Assembly: GCF_900102685.1 (NCBI RefSeq)
Contig: NZ_FMZA01000001.1
Span: 178,603 to 242,602, forward strand
Length of the DNA: 64,000 nucleotides
Direction: 5' to 3'
Source: Melghirimyces thermohalophilus
GTDB taxonomy: Bacteria; Bacillota; Bacilli; Thermoactinomycetales; DSM-45169
The translations under genes were made by a program, and so were the position numbers. Below are positions 20,485-29,235 of the stretch, one piece after another. Each line of letters starts with the position of its first letter. Position 1 is the stretch's first letter. The notes under the pieces are model-generated. The model searched no databases, was not told where the DNA came from, and was given only the letters and a program-made list of their open reading frames with translations.

Positions 20485-21327
20485 ATGAACATGCGTTTTA
20501 CTAAGATGCAGGGGTTGGGAAACGATTTTGTCGTGATCTGGGCGGACCAATCGCCGGAAGGGGCGAGGGATCTGGCTCGCCGCATGTGCGATCGCCACTT
20601 CGGAGTGGGAGCCGATGGTCTGGTTTTCCTCCTTCCCTCCAATGCAGGGGATGTCCAGATGCGCATCCTGAACAGTGACGGCAGTGAAGCGGAACAGTGC
20701 GGCAATGCCATTCGCTGTGTGGCCACATATTATTACGAACGGATCTCCGGTGCCCGCCGGGAATTGTCCGTGGAAACAAAAGCCGGTTTGCAAAAAGTCT
20801 GGCTGGAGACAAAGGCGGGGCAGGTGAGCGGAGTCCGCGTCGATATGGGGGAGCCGATCCTGGAAGGAAAAAGGATTCCCGTCTCCCTCGATGACGGACC
20901 GGTGGTGGACCATCCGGTAGAGGTGGAGGGGACCTCCTTTCCCATCACCGCCGTTTCCATGGGGAATCCCCACGCGGTCATCTTTGTGGAGGATGCCGCC
21001 GGGTATCCAGTGGAAACTTGGGGTCCCCGTCTCGAAAAGCATCCCTTCTTTCCCAATCATACCAACGTGGAATTTGTCAGCGTTCGGGCGAAGGATGAGC
21101 TGGAGATGCGGGTCTGGGAACGGGGGGTCGGGCAAACCTTGGCTTGCGGCACCGGCGCCTGTGCTTCTGCCGTAGCCGCTGTTTTAAATGGAGAAACCGG
21201 CCGCCAGGTTCTCGTCCATCTGAAGGGCGGGGGTTTAACGATCGAATGGGACGAATCCGATAACCGCGTCTACATGACCGGCCCGGCACAGACGGTGTTT
21301 GAGGGCGAGTGGGCCGGGGATCGGTAA
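20485..21327 (+). CDS. dapF: Diaminopimelate epimerase
   Basis: Converts LL- to meso-diaminopimelate, used in lysine and peptidoglycan synthesis. The 280-residue protein has the two catalytic cysteines in their usual settings: Cys72 in SEAEQCGNAIRC and Cys221 in LACGTGACAS. The start MRFTKMQGLGNDFVV is typical. Two in-frame ATGs, 20485 and 20491, share one GGAAAGG site; the longer is listed. The in-frame opening back to 20116 lies inside the ATPase gene in another frame and is not coding. It stands alone, without other dap genes. Confidence 0.95.
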   Translation: MNMRFTKMQGLGNDFVVIWADQSPEGARDLARRMCDRHFGVGADGLVFLLPSNAGDVQMRILNSDGSEAEQCGNAIRCVATYYYERISGARRELSVETKAGLQKVWLETKAGQVSGVRVDMGEPILEGKRIPVSLDDGPVVDHPVEVEGTSFPITAVSMGNPHAVIFVEDAAGYPVETWGPRLEKHPFFPNHTNVEFVSVRAKDELEMRVWERGVGQTLACGTGACASAVAAVLNGETGRQVLVHLKGGGLTIEWDESDNRVYMTGPAQTVFEGEWAGDR

Positions 21328-21342
21328 TATCGTCATGTGACG

Positions 21343-21373
21343 CCCTCTTCTGAATGAACAGGAGAGGGTTTTT
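21343..21373 (+). terminator. Intrinsic terminator of dapF
   Basis: CCCTCT at 21343-21348 pairs with AGAGGG at 21363-21368, followed by TTTTTC. Confidence 0.7.
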
Positions 21374-21384
21374 CAATTACAGAG

Positions 21385-21808
21385 GAGATGGGACGGATCC
21401 TTCGGTCACGAACGAGTCGACATCCATCATTTCGGCAGCACCTCGGCTCCCGGTTTCAAAGCCCATCATGCCGCTTGTCAAAGAGATCAGCCGTGTGGAT
21501 TCCTTTCACGAGCCGATGAAGGCCTTCGGTTATGAATCCTCGGGTGAATACGGCATCGAGGGTCGAATCCAACCCATCATGTCCATATTTTTCAGTACGA
21601 CTATCACCTAGAGATCGACCGGCACCTGGCAGTGAAAGACGATCTTCGAATGCACCAGAAGGAGGCACATCGATACGGGGAATTGAAAGAACGATCCGCT
21701 CACCAATTCCCAAATGATCGAGAGGCTTATTCTAAGGGGAAGGATCGATTTGTCAAAGAACTGGAACGGAAAGCCCTTCAATGGGGGAAGAATCGTAAAG
21801 GCGAATGA
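21385..21808 (+). pseudogene. GrpB-family (UPF0157) pseudogene, frameshifted and truncated
   Basis: Three reading frames in turn give successive parts of one GrpB/UPF0157 protein. The first frame gives FGHERVDIHHFGSTSAPG, the second KPIMPLVKEISRVDSFHEPM and on to GYESSGEYGIEGR, and the third HHVHIFQYDYHLEIDRHLAV then a typical end at TGA 21806-21808. The N-terminal 25 or so residues and the YFRKG segment in the middle are missing. At least two frameshifts are therefore needed, and no full-length product can be made. The family is linked to nucleotidyltransferase-like folds. It fills most of the gap between dapF and the next gene. Confidence 0.82.
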
Positions 21809-21916
21809 GGGAAGGGGACTTTCAGGGGGTGTCGTTGCCACTTTGAAGTGTTAAACAATCGAAAAAGGGAAATGACATTCTTGAGTCTATTTAAATGAGA
21901 TAACAGGGAGGAAACA

Positions 21917-22945
21917 ATGTTGGCCAATCCACAGGGAACGATGCGCTCCTATCGAATGAAGAAAACTGGGAGCCTGGACCATTTGCAGATGGTGACAGAA
22001 GAAATCCCTGCCGTTCAGCGGGGCGAAGTGTTGGTGCGAGTCAAAGCCTCTTCTTTAAACTACCGAGATTTGGCGCTGATCAAGGGGGAATACCCCGGAG
22101 AGATCCGTCCCCACCGCATCCCCTTATCCGATGGTGCGGGAGAAATCGTCGCCGTGGGAGAAGGAGTGCGGCGGTTTCAAGTGGGAGACCGCGTCGCCGG
22201 CAATTTTCACCGGGAATGGTTTGGAGGGGAATACCCCGATTATATTGAACCCTACGGTTCTCACAGTGACGGGTGGTTGACAGAGTACAAGGTGATCAAC
22301 CCCGAGCTGCTCGTTTCTATCCCCGACCACCTCAGCTATGAACAGGGAGCGACCTTGCCTTGCGCGGCGGTCACCGCCTGGTCCGCCCTGCACGGACCGG
22401 AGCCCCTCTCACCCGGCGATACTATTTTAACCTTAGGCAGCGGCGGTGTCTCCGTCTTCGCCATCCAGTTGGCGAAGCTGCTGGGACTGCATGTGATCGC
22501 CACCACATCGAGTGACCGCAAAGCGGAAAAGCTGAAGGAACTGGGTGCGGAAAAGGTGATCAATTACAAAAAAACTCCCAACTGGGGGGAAGAGGTGAAA
22601 GCGTTCACCAGCGGTCGTGGTGTGGATCGCGTGGTTGAAGTCGGTGGGCCGGGCACCCTCCATCAGTCGATTCAAGCGGTGGCCCGGGGAAAAGAGATCG
22701 CCCTGATCGGTGTCCTTACCAAGGACGGGGAGAAAGTGGGTTATCACGATCTCTTCTTTAACGCCAACACCCGAACCATCAGCGTCGGAAGCCGACAGGA
22801 TTTTGAAGAAATGAATCGCTTGATCGAAGACAAAAAAATGGTTCCCGTCATCGATCACGTTTTCTCTTTTGACGAAGCCAAAGAAGCCTATGCATACCTG
22901 GAAAGCCAGAAGTTTTTCGGGAAAATCGTCATCTCCCATTCCTGA
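21917..22945 (+). CDS. Zinc-independent quinone-oxidoreductase-like alcohol dehydrogenase
   Basis: A 342-residue medium-chain dehydrogenase/reductase. The N-terminal half carries SSLNYRDLALIKGEYP and SDGAGEIVAVGEGV, and the NAD(P)-binding core has TLGSGGVSVFAIQLAK near residue 173. The catalytic-zinc cysteine and the four-cysteine structural zinc lobe of true alcohol dehydrogenases are absent, so it is probably a zinc-independent NADPH reductase of the quinone oxidoreductase/YhdH group. ATG 21917 follows GGGAGG. It is a single gene with its own terminator. The physiological substrate is unknown. Confidence 0.85.
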   Translation: MLANPQGTMRSYRMKKTGSLDHLQMVTEEIPAVQRGEVLVRVKASSLNYRDLALIKGEYPGEIRPHRIPLSDGAGEIVAVGEGVRRFQVGDRVAGNFHREWFGGEYPDYIEPYGSHSDGWLTEYKVINPELLVSIPDHLSYEQGATLPCAAVTAWSALHGPEPLSPGDTILTLGSGGVSVFAIQLAKLLGLHVIATTSSDRKAEKLKELGAEKVINYKKTPNWGEEVKAFTSGRGVDRVVEVGGPGTLHQSIQAVARGKEIALIGVLTKDGEKVGYHDLFFNANTRTISVGSRQDFEEMNRLIEDKKMVPVIDHVFSFDEAKEAYAYLESQKFFGKIVISHS

Positions 22946-22965
22946 TGTGACATTCTTTGCTGATG

Positions 22966-23000
22966 GAGCAGATCCCGTTTCACGGTCTGCTCTTTTTTTA
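22966..23000 (+). terminator. Intrinsic terminator
   Basis: GAGCAGATC pairs with GGTCTGCTC and is followed by TTTTTTTA; it ends the preceding dehydrogenase gene. Confidence 0.85.
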
Positions 23001-23064
23001 TTCTCTCCGGGATTCCGGAAGAGGGGGATTTTTGAAACATTTTTCGCTTTTTTACGAGAAAGCA

Positions 23065-23095
23065 TTGCTTTTCAGAGGGGGTCCGGGTGTATAAT
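23065..23095 (+). promoter_or_regulatory. Probable sigma-A promoter of ilvA
   Basis: TTGCTT at 23065-23070 and a perfect TATAAT at 23090-23095, with a long 19-base spacer. The -10 lies 28 bases before the ilvA start. The spacing is non-ideal, so the -35 call is weaker than the -10. Confidence 0.55.
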
Positions 23096-23123
23096 GGTCT
23101 GAAAATCCAACGGGGGGCTGTCT

Positions 23124-24419
23124 ATGGAATCATCATCACAAACCTCAACCAGTGTGAAAATACCGAAAAAAACAGATAAGGTGACGGTGGAGGATATTAT
23201 TTTCGCCAATCATGTGTTAAAAGATGCCATTACCCACACCCCCTTACAGAAGGACCCTGTGCTGTCCGCCAAGTATGATTGCAACGTCTATCTGAAGCGG
23301 GAGGACTTGCAGGTGGTCCGCTCCTTCAAGATCCGGGGGGCTTACAATGTGATCCGCCACCTCCCCCAAGAGAAACTGAAAAAGGGAGTCGTCTGTGCCA
23401 GTGCGGGAAACCATGCGCAAGGTATCGCCTTCTCCTGTCACAGTTTACAGATTCCCGGTCGGATTTTTATGCCGAGCACCACACCGAACCAAAAGGTGTC
23501 GCAAGTCAAGTGGTTTGGGGGCCGTTTTGTGGAGGTGGTCCTCACAGGGGATTCCTTTGACGATTCTTTGTCGGAAGCCCTTCAGCATTGCGAGGAACAC
23601 GAGATGACGTTTATCCATCCTTTTGAGGATCCTAAAACGATCGCCGGTCAGGGAACTGTCGGGCTGGAGGTTTTGAACGATCTTCACCATCCGGCGGATT
23701 ATCTTTTCGTCAGCATCGGAGGCGGGGGCCTCGCTGCCGGAGTGGGTACCTACGTGAAAAGCCTTACTCCCTCTACCCGGGTGGTCGGTGTTGAGGCCAC
23801 CGGCGCCCCGTCGATGAAACGCTCGGTAGAAGCGGGTCGGGTGGTGCCCCTGAAGGAGATGGACAAATTTGTGGACGGAACCGCCGTCAGCAACGTGGGA
23901 GAATTGAATCTCGACATCTGCCGGGAAGTGGTGGACGATTTCGCCCTCGTTCCAGAAGGAAAAGTTTGTACCACCATCCTGAACCTTTACAACGAAAATG
24001 CGATCGTGGCCGAACCGGCCGGCGCTCTCTCCATTGCCGCCCTGGATCCGTACCGGGAGGAGATCCGGGGGAAAAACGTGGTCTGCATCGTCAGCGGCGG
24101 CAATAACGATATTGATCGGATGCAGGAGATCAAGGAGCGCTCCTTGATTTACGAGGGGTTGAAGCATTATTTCACTGTCGACTTCCCGCAGCGGGCTGGC
24201 GCCCTCCGGGAATTTCTTGATGAAGTGCTCGGTCCCGACGACGATATCACCCGCTTTGAATATACGAAGAAGAACAGCAAAGAAAACGGCCCCGCCCTGG
24301 TGGGAATTGAACTGAAACGGAGAGAGGATTACCAGCCGCTGATCGAGCGGATGAATAAAAAAGGATTCCGTTATAAGGAAATTAACAAGGATCCCCATCT
24401 ATTTAACCTGTTGATCTAA
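23124..24419 (+). CDS. ilvA: Threonine ammonia-lyase (threonine deaminase)
   Basis: PLP enzyme that deaminates threonine to 2-oxobutanoate, the first committed step to isoleucine. The 431-residue protein has the PLP lysine Lys69 in RSFKIRGAYN, the ASAGNHAQGIAF loop, and the glycine-rich SIGGGGLAAG phosphate-binding loop. The C-terminal 90 residues form one ACT-like regulatory domain (short-form IlvA, as in Bacillus). The start is ATG 23124 after a GGGGGG tract. No other ilv gene is nearby. No T-box is visible in the short leader. Confidence 0.94.
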   Translation: MESSSQTSTSVKIPKKTDKVTVEDIIFANHVLKDAITHTPLQKDPVLSAKYDCNVYLKREDLQVVRSFKIRGAYNVIRHLPQEKLKKGVVCASAGNHAQGIAFSCHSLQIPGRIFMPSTTPNQKVSQVKWFGGRFVEVVLTGDSFDDSLSEALQHCEEHEMTFIHPFEDPKTIAGQGTVGLEVLNDLHHPADYLFVSIGGGGLAAGVGTYVKSLTPSTRVVGVEATGAPSMKRSVEAGRVVPLKEMDKFVDGTAVSNVGELNLDICREVVDDFALVPEGKVCTTILNLYNENAIVAEPAGALSIAALDPYREEIRGKNVVCIVSGGNNDIDRMQEIKERSLIYEGLKHYFTVDFPQRAGALREFLDEVLGPDDDITRFEYTKKNSKENGPALVGIELKRREDYQPLIERMNKKGFRYKEINKDPHLFNLLI

Positions 24420-24427
24420 AGTAGACC

Positions 24428-24455
24428 GCACCGGCACTTTCGCCGGTGCTTTTCT
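24428..24455 (+). terminator. Intrinsic terminator of ilvA
   Basis: GCACCGGC pairs with GCCGGTGC around a short loop, then TTTTCTC. Confidence 0.75.
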
Positions 24456-24557
24456 CGGTTCAGTAGTCGGATAATTCCGTATTATCTGTTGATTATCTGT
24501 GGGAAATTCGTAAAGATAGAAAGTGAATCACTTATAAGAATCACAGGAGAGAGGACG

Positions 24558-26159
24558 GTGATCGGTGTGCTTCAGCCTCTGACACCGATGGACTGGAAGC
24601 GACGGGCCGTGAAGTACTATCCGAATCAGATCGCAGTGGTCGACGGGAAGAAGCGGTTTACCTACCGGGAATTTGGGGAAAGAGTGAATCGCTTGTCTAA
24701 CGCCTTAAGCGCACTCGGGATTGGCAAGGGGGACCATGTAGCCGTCATCCTGCCCAATATCCACGAGATGTTGGAGTGTTTTTACGGCATCCCTCAGCTG
24801 GGCGCGGTGATCGTGCCGCTGAATTACAGGCTGCAGAGTGAAGAGTTTGACTACATTCTCAACCACAGTGACAGCAGAGTTCTGATTGTGGATACGGAAT
24901 ATCTTCCTGCCGTGGAGCCGATTCTGGATCGGGTTCCCAAGTTGGAGCATCTGATCCTGGTGGGGGAAGGGACGACCCGAGTTTCCCATGCCCGTTATGA
25001 ATCCCTCTTGCAGCAGGTGGAGACGACGGAACCTCCTGTTGTGGACATCGATGAAAACGACATGCTGTCTCTCAATTATACCAGCGGCACCACTTCCCGT
25101 CCCAAAGGAGTGATGCTGACCCATCGGAACAACTATATCAACGCGGCCAACTTTTTGTATCACCTGCGTGTGCAGCATGATGATGTTTACCTGCATACCC
25201 TGCCGATGTTTCACGCCAACGGCTGGGGAGGGGTGTGGTCGCTGACCGCGGTAGGCGGGACCCATGTTTGTCTGCGGAAAGTGGATCCAGAAGTGATATT
25301 CCAGATCTTTGAGGAGGAGAAGGTTTCTCTATTGTGCGGAGCGCCGAAAGTGGTTAGTATGCTGGTGCAGGCGGCGGAGGGAAAAAACCTTTCCCCTGTC
25401 CAGCGCAGAATGGGTACGGCCGGTTCTCCGCCACCCGCCGCGGTGATTCAGCAAGCTCAACAAATCCTAAACCTGGAGATGCACCATGTTTATGGCCTGA
25501 CCGAGGTTTCTCCTTTCATCCTTTACTGTGAATGGCCCCGAAAGATGGAGAGGTTGTCCGCGGAGGAACAGGCGACAGTGAAAGCCCGTCAAGGGGTGGA
25601 ACTCCTCTTTAACGGGGAGACCACCGTGATGCGTCAGGATAACAGCGGCCAGGAGGTGGAATGGAACGGTCAGGAGATCGGTGAGATCGTCGCCCGAGGA
25701 AATGTGGTGATGAAGGGTTACTACAAACAACCGGAAGAAACCGCACAGGCCATTCGGGACGGCTGGTTTCACACGGGAGACCTGGCTGTGATTCATCCTG
25801 ACGGATATGTGGAAATTTTGGACCGGTTGAAGGATATCATCATCTCCGGTGGGGAAAATATCTCTTCCACCGAAGTGGAGGGAGCGCTGTATAAGCATCC
25901 TGCGGTGCTGGATGTGGCGGTGATCGGTGTGCCTGATGAGACCTGGGGAGAGGTGCCCAAGGCCTTGGTTATCCCCAAGCCGAACATCCCGGTTTCGGAA
26001 GCGGAGCTGATCACCTTCTGCCGCAATCGTCTCGCCCATTACAAAGCGCCTAAATCGGTAGAGTTTGTCGACCATTTACCCCGGACTGCCACCGGGAAAC
26101 TGCAAAAGTTTCGGTTGCGGGAGCGTTATTGGCACGAGGAAGCGAAAAACGTCCGCTAG
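24558..26159 (+). CDS. Long- or medium-chain acyl-CoA synthetase (AMP-forming)
   Basis: Activates a carboxylic acid to its CoA thioester through an acyl-adenylate. The 533-residue protein has the AMP-binding signature YTSGTTSRPKGVMLTH at about residues 174-189, the YGLTEVSP motif, GWFHTGDLA and the C-terminal catalytic lysine in TATGKLQKF. It groups with the FadD/AlkK type rather than acetyl-CoA synthetases by motif style. The GTG at 24558 follows AGGAGAGAGG; an ORF opening at 24489 lacks a site. The substrate chain is not readable. A hairpin terminator follows. Confidence 0.9.
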   Translation: MIGVLQPLTPMDWKRRAVKYYPNQIAVVDGKKRFTYREFGERVNRLSNALSALGIGKGDHVAVILPNIHEMLECFYGIPQLGAVIVPLNYRLQSEEFDYILNHSDSRVLIVDTEYLPAVEPILDRVPKLEHLILVGEGTTRVSHARYESLLQQVETTEPPVVDIDENDMLSLNYTSGTTSRPKGVMLTHRNNYINAANFLYHLRVQHDDVYLHTLPMFHANGWGGVWSLTAVGGTHVCLRKVDPEVIFQIFEEEKVSLLCGAPKVVSMLVQAAEGKNLSPVQRRMGTAGSPPPAAVIQQAQQILNLEMHHVYGLTEVSPFILYCEWPRKMERLSAEEQATVKARQGVELLFNGETTVMRQDNSGQEVEWNGQEIGEIVARGNVVMKGYYKQPEETAQAIRDGWFHTGDLAVIHPDGYVEILDRLKDIIISGGENISSTEVEGALYKHPAVLDVAVIGVPDETWGEVPKALVIPKPNIPVSEAELITFCRNRLAHYKAPKSVEFVDHLPRTATGKLQKFRLRERYWHEEAKNVR

Positions 26160-26168
26160 TCTGTGCTT

Positions 26169-26206
26169 AGGGCCGCTTTCCATCGGAGGAATGCGGCCTT
26201 TTTTTG
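26169..26206 (+). terminator. Intrinsic terminator
   Basis: GGGCCGC and GCGGCC arms around a short loop, followed by TTTTTTTG, just downstream of the acyl-CoA synthetase gene. Confidence 0.8.
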
Positions 26207-26301
26207 CGGAAAGGAACAACAACGGGGGATCTTGTCCCCACGAGCCCGGTCTGCTACGCTTTTCTCATTCCAGTTGAACGTAGATAAAGGGGAGGTAACG
26301 A

Positions 26302-26625
26302 ATGGTGCAACACTCACAATCGAACCAAAGTCGGTGGCGGGAAGACCCGCGCTACCGGATCGCACGGCGGGAAGCGTGGATCGGGGTCGGACTGGCCCTG
26401 GCCAACTTTATCTGGTGGTATGCCTTCGCCTATGGCTTGGGTTCCAAACCGGTGGAAGAGTATCAATATATCTTTGGTTTGCCTCAGTGGTTTTTCTATA
26501 GTTGCATCGGTGGACTGCTCCTGTTTATTCCCTTGGTGGCACTGGTGGTTCGCTTCTTCTTTCGTGAACTTCCCCTGGAGGCTACTCCGGAGAAAGAAGA
26601 GGAAGAAGGGAGGGAGTCCACATGA
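26302..26625 (+). CDS. YhdT-family small membrane protein (DUF997)
   Basis: A 107-residue protein with two membrane spans (VGLALANFIWWYAFAYGLG and WFFYSCIGGLLLFIPLVAL) and a charged Glu-rich tail. The WRxDPRYRIARREAWIGVGLALAN opening is typical of YhdT/DUF997. In many bacteria yhdT lies directly upstream of panF. Here too its stop overlaps the panF start (ATGA), so the two are co-translated and the small protein probably assists the symporter. That role is inferred from conserved neighbourhood, not shown. Confidence 0.85.
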   Translation: MVQHSQSNQSRWREDPRYRIARREAWIGVGLALANFIWWYAFAYGLGSKPVEEYQYIFGLPQWFFYSCIGGLLLFIPLVALVVRFFFRELPLEATPEKEEEEGREST

Positions 26626-28088
26626 ACCTGTCGGTGGTTCTGCCAATGACCCTCTATTTGTTAGCCGTCTTTATTATCGGTTATCTTTCCTCCCGCCACT
26701 TGCGGTCGACCCCTCATTTTTTGCAAGCTTATTTTCTCGGTGGAAGGGAGCTGGGCGGGTTTGTGCTGGCGATGACCATGGTGGCCACCTACGGGAGTGC
26801 CAGCAGCTTTCTAGGCGGCCCGGGGACGGCTTATACCCTGGGACTGGGATGGGTCCTTTTGGCCATGTCCCAGCTGGTGACCGGTTATTTTACCCTGGCC
26901 GTCCTGGGTAAAAAGTATGCCATCGTCTCTCGCAAAATGAACGCGGTCACTCTGGTTGATTTTCTCAAAGAGCGGTATCGGAATCAGTGGGTGGTTATTC
27001 TATCCGCCATCAGCATCGTCGTTTTTCTCTTTTCAGCGATGGCGGCCCAATGGGTGGGCGGAGGGCGGCTGATCCAGTCCATCACCGGGATCCCTTATGA
27101 GGCCGCCCTGTTCATTTTTGCGGTGACGGTGCTGGTCTATGTGGCGATCGGCGGATTTCGCGCCGTGGCCATGACTGATGCGATCCAGGGATTGATCATG
27201 CTCGGGGGAACCATTCTGCTGTTGGTCGCCACTATCCAGGTTGGAGGTGGGGTGTCACAGATCATCAATCAGCTGGCGGAAGAAAATCCGAGGCTGATCA
27301 CTCCTTACGGAGCTGATGGGTCGTTAACTCCGCTCTATGTTTCCTCTTTTTGGATCCTGGTGGGAGTCGGTGTGGTCGGTCTGCCCCAGGTAGCGGTCCG
27401 GGCCATGTCTTATCGAGATTCCCGAGCCATGCACCGGGCGATGGTGATCGGCACCGTTGTGGTTGGCATCATTATGTTGGGCATGCACTTGATCGGGGTG
27501 TTCGCCCGGGTGGTGATCCCCGGAGTAGAAGTGGGGGATATGGTGATGCCTTTGCTTGCCCTGGAGGTGCTGCCGCCTTGGGTGGCAGGCTTGGTCCTGG
27601 CTGCGCCGATGGCGGCGATCATGTCTACCGTCGACTCGCTGCTGCTGATGGTCAGCTCGTCGATTGTGAAAGATCTGTATCTCAACTATCTCCGTCCCCG
27701 CGCGACGGAACAAAACTTGCGACGACTCAGCATCACCGTGACCGCTGTGGTGGGACTGCTGATGTTCGTGATGGCGATCCGTCCGCCGGAATTGTTGATC
27801 TGGCTCAACCTCTACGCCTTCGGGGGCTTGGAAGCTGCCTTCCTGTGGCCGATCGTGCTGGGCCTTTATTGGAAAAAGGGGAATGCAAACGGGGCTCTAG
27901 CCTCGATTGTGATCGGCGTCGGTACCTATCTCTTGTTCGGCCGCTTCTGGCCTGATCCCTTGGGGATGCACGGAGTGGTGCTCCCAGTGCTGCTCTCTCT
28001 CATTGCTTATGTCGTGGTCAGCCTCTTGACGGCTCATCGGAATCAGGTAGAACAGCGGGAGATCGTGCAGCGGTTTTGGGGAGCTTAA
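26622..28088 (+). CDS. panF: Sodium/pantothenate symporter
   Basis: A solute:sodium symporter family protein of 488 residues with about 13 spans, importing pantothenate for CoA synthesis. Motifs are YFLGGRELGGFVLAMTMVATYGSASSFLGGPG near the N-terminus, which includes the sodium-site region, and GLVLAAPMAAIMSTVDSLLLM in the middle, the usual SSS signature. The closeness to the YhdT gene supports PanF over proline or other SSS members. It starts at ATG 26622, overlapping the preceding stop. coaBC, further along this window, uses the product pathway. Confidence 0.9.
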   Translation: MNLSVVLPMTLYLLAVFIIGYLSSRHLRSTPHFLQAYFLGGRELGGFVLAMTMVATYGSASSFLGGPGTAYTLGLGWVLLAMSQLVTGYFTLAVLGKKYAIVSRKMNAVTLVDFLKERYRNQWVVILSAISIVVFLFSAMAAQWVGGGRLIQSITGIPYEAALFIFAVTVLVYVAIGGFRAVAMTDAIQGLIMLGGTILLLVATIQVGGGVSQIINQLAEENPRLITPYGADGSLTPLYVSSFWILVGVGVVGLPQVAVRAMSYRDSRAMHRAMVIGTVVVGIIMLGMHLIGVFARVVIPGVEVGDMVMPLLALEVLPPWVAGLVLAAPMAAIMSTVDSLLLMVSSSIVKDLYLNYLRPRATEQNLRRLSITVTAVVGLLMFVMAIRPPELLIWLNLYAFGGLEAAFLWPIVLGLYWKKGNANGALASIVIGVGTYLLFGRFWPDPLGMHGVVLPVLLSLIAYVVVSLLTAHRNQVEQREIVQRFWGA

Positions 28089-28111
28089 TAGAGAGTGGAC
28101 CTTTTAGAGTG

Positions 28112-28146
28112 AAAGAGACTAAGGAGGACCCTTAGTCTCTTTTTAT
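28112..28146. terminator. Bidirectional terminator between panF and dppA
   Basis: AGAGACTAAGG pairs with CCTTAGTCTCT around AGGAC, followed by TTTTTA on the + strand. Confidence 0.85.
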
Positions 28147-28205
28147 GGGTGGGCTGGATAAGCATGGATCCCATTATTGTTGGTCCCTTGTGAGAAGGTC
28201 ACCGA

Positions 28206-29033
28206 TCAAAACAGTTCCAGATCACCGGAAGCGGTCAGCAATGCGCGCACCGAGGAGAGCAGATGGCGGGGGTTGTCCAGGGTGAGAGAAACGGCTGACT
28301 CCCCGGGATGAAGAGTTGTACCCGGCATCATAGCGGCCATCTCTGCCTGTCCACTGTGGGCAAACTCCACTTTGACCTCGATCGGTTCCGACAACTGGAC
28401 CGGAGGGATTTTGCCGACGGCGGAGAGTGCTTCCATGGTTTGTTGCCGCAGCACGTCCCGGCTTTTTTCAGGGGAGAACAGTTCAGCGGAGGTTCGGGAG
28501 ACCGCCGTCTTAACGATAGCGGTCCGGATGTCAGGGACCCAGTCCCGGGCTTCCTCAGCGATGCGATCATCTCCAGACACCAGGCAGGACGGAACCCCGA
28601 GAATGCCGGCAAAAGCGCTGTTTAACCCAAACTCGCCGACTTTTTTTCCATTGAGATACAAGTTGCGCACCACTGGGGAGATGGTGTGGCTGAGCACGCC
28701 TGGGGCTCCGTGACGGGTGTGGTATCCCACAAAAAAAGCGGCGTCGAATGTTTCATCCAGCCCGTGCATCATAAAGTCGGGGCGTGGAAATCCAGCAATC
28801 AGCCGGATCGCAGGATGAAGCGACTCTGACAACAGATTGTTGCCATCAAAATGGCTGTCGGCTACCACGACCTCCTTCACTCCGAAATCCAGCGCCGCTT
28901 CGACGACGGTGTTGACATCCCGGGTCATAAAGGACCGGCCCCGCTCATAATTGTGACCGGTGCCCGGCAAGATGTGTGAAGGATCGTGAATGCCGGAAAT
29001 CCCTTCCATATCAGCGGATATAAATAGTTTCAT
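28206..29033 (-). CDS. dppA: D-aminopeptidase, M55 family
   Basis: A zinc peptidase that removes N-terminal D-amino acids, as in the Bacillus dipeptide (dpp) operon, where it processes cell-wall D-Ala peptides. The 275-residue protein has the SADMEG motif at residues 6-11 (Asp8 and Glu10 as metal ligands) and His61 in ADSHFDGNN. HTRHGAPGVLSHT supplies later histidines. The start ATG 29033 follows GGGAGGGAG; a longer frame reaching 29057 has no site. The dppBCDE transport genes are not present here, so it is a stand-alone copy. Confidence 0.92.
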   Translation of the reverse strand: MKLFISADMEGISGIHDPSHILPGTGHNYERGRSFMTRDVNTVVEAALDFGVKEVVVADSHFDGNNLLSESLHPAIRLIAGFPRPDFMMHGLDETFDAAFFVGYHTRHGAPGVLSHTISPVVRNLYLNGKKVGEFGLNSAFAGILGVPSCLVSGDDRIAEEARDWVPDIRTAIVKTAVSRTSAELFSPEKSRDVLRQQTMEALSAVGKIPPVQLSEPIEVKVEFAHSGQAEMAAMMPGTTLHPGESAVSLTLDNPRHLLSSVRALLTASGDLELF

Positions 29034-29235
29034 CGCTCTCCCTCCCGTCGACATCATACCATGTTTGACGAAAAAATTGGAAGCTGTTCCAGGTTGGACG
29101 AAACCGGGAGAACTATGTTATAAAATCGGGCAGGCGTTCAAATGGCAGTATCTCACCCAGAAATGGGAAAGAAATCCGTCTATCGAACACATAAAGAGAG
29201 AAAAAAGAGACTGCTTGATATGGGAGAGGAAACCA

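Noticed and set aside
24489..24560. Upstream start for the acyl-CoA synthetase
   Set aside because: The extra 23 codons lack a ribosome site and overlap a plausible promoter; the GTG at 24558 has a strong site.
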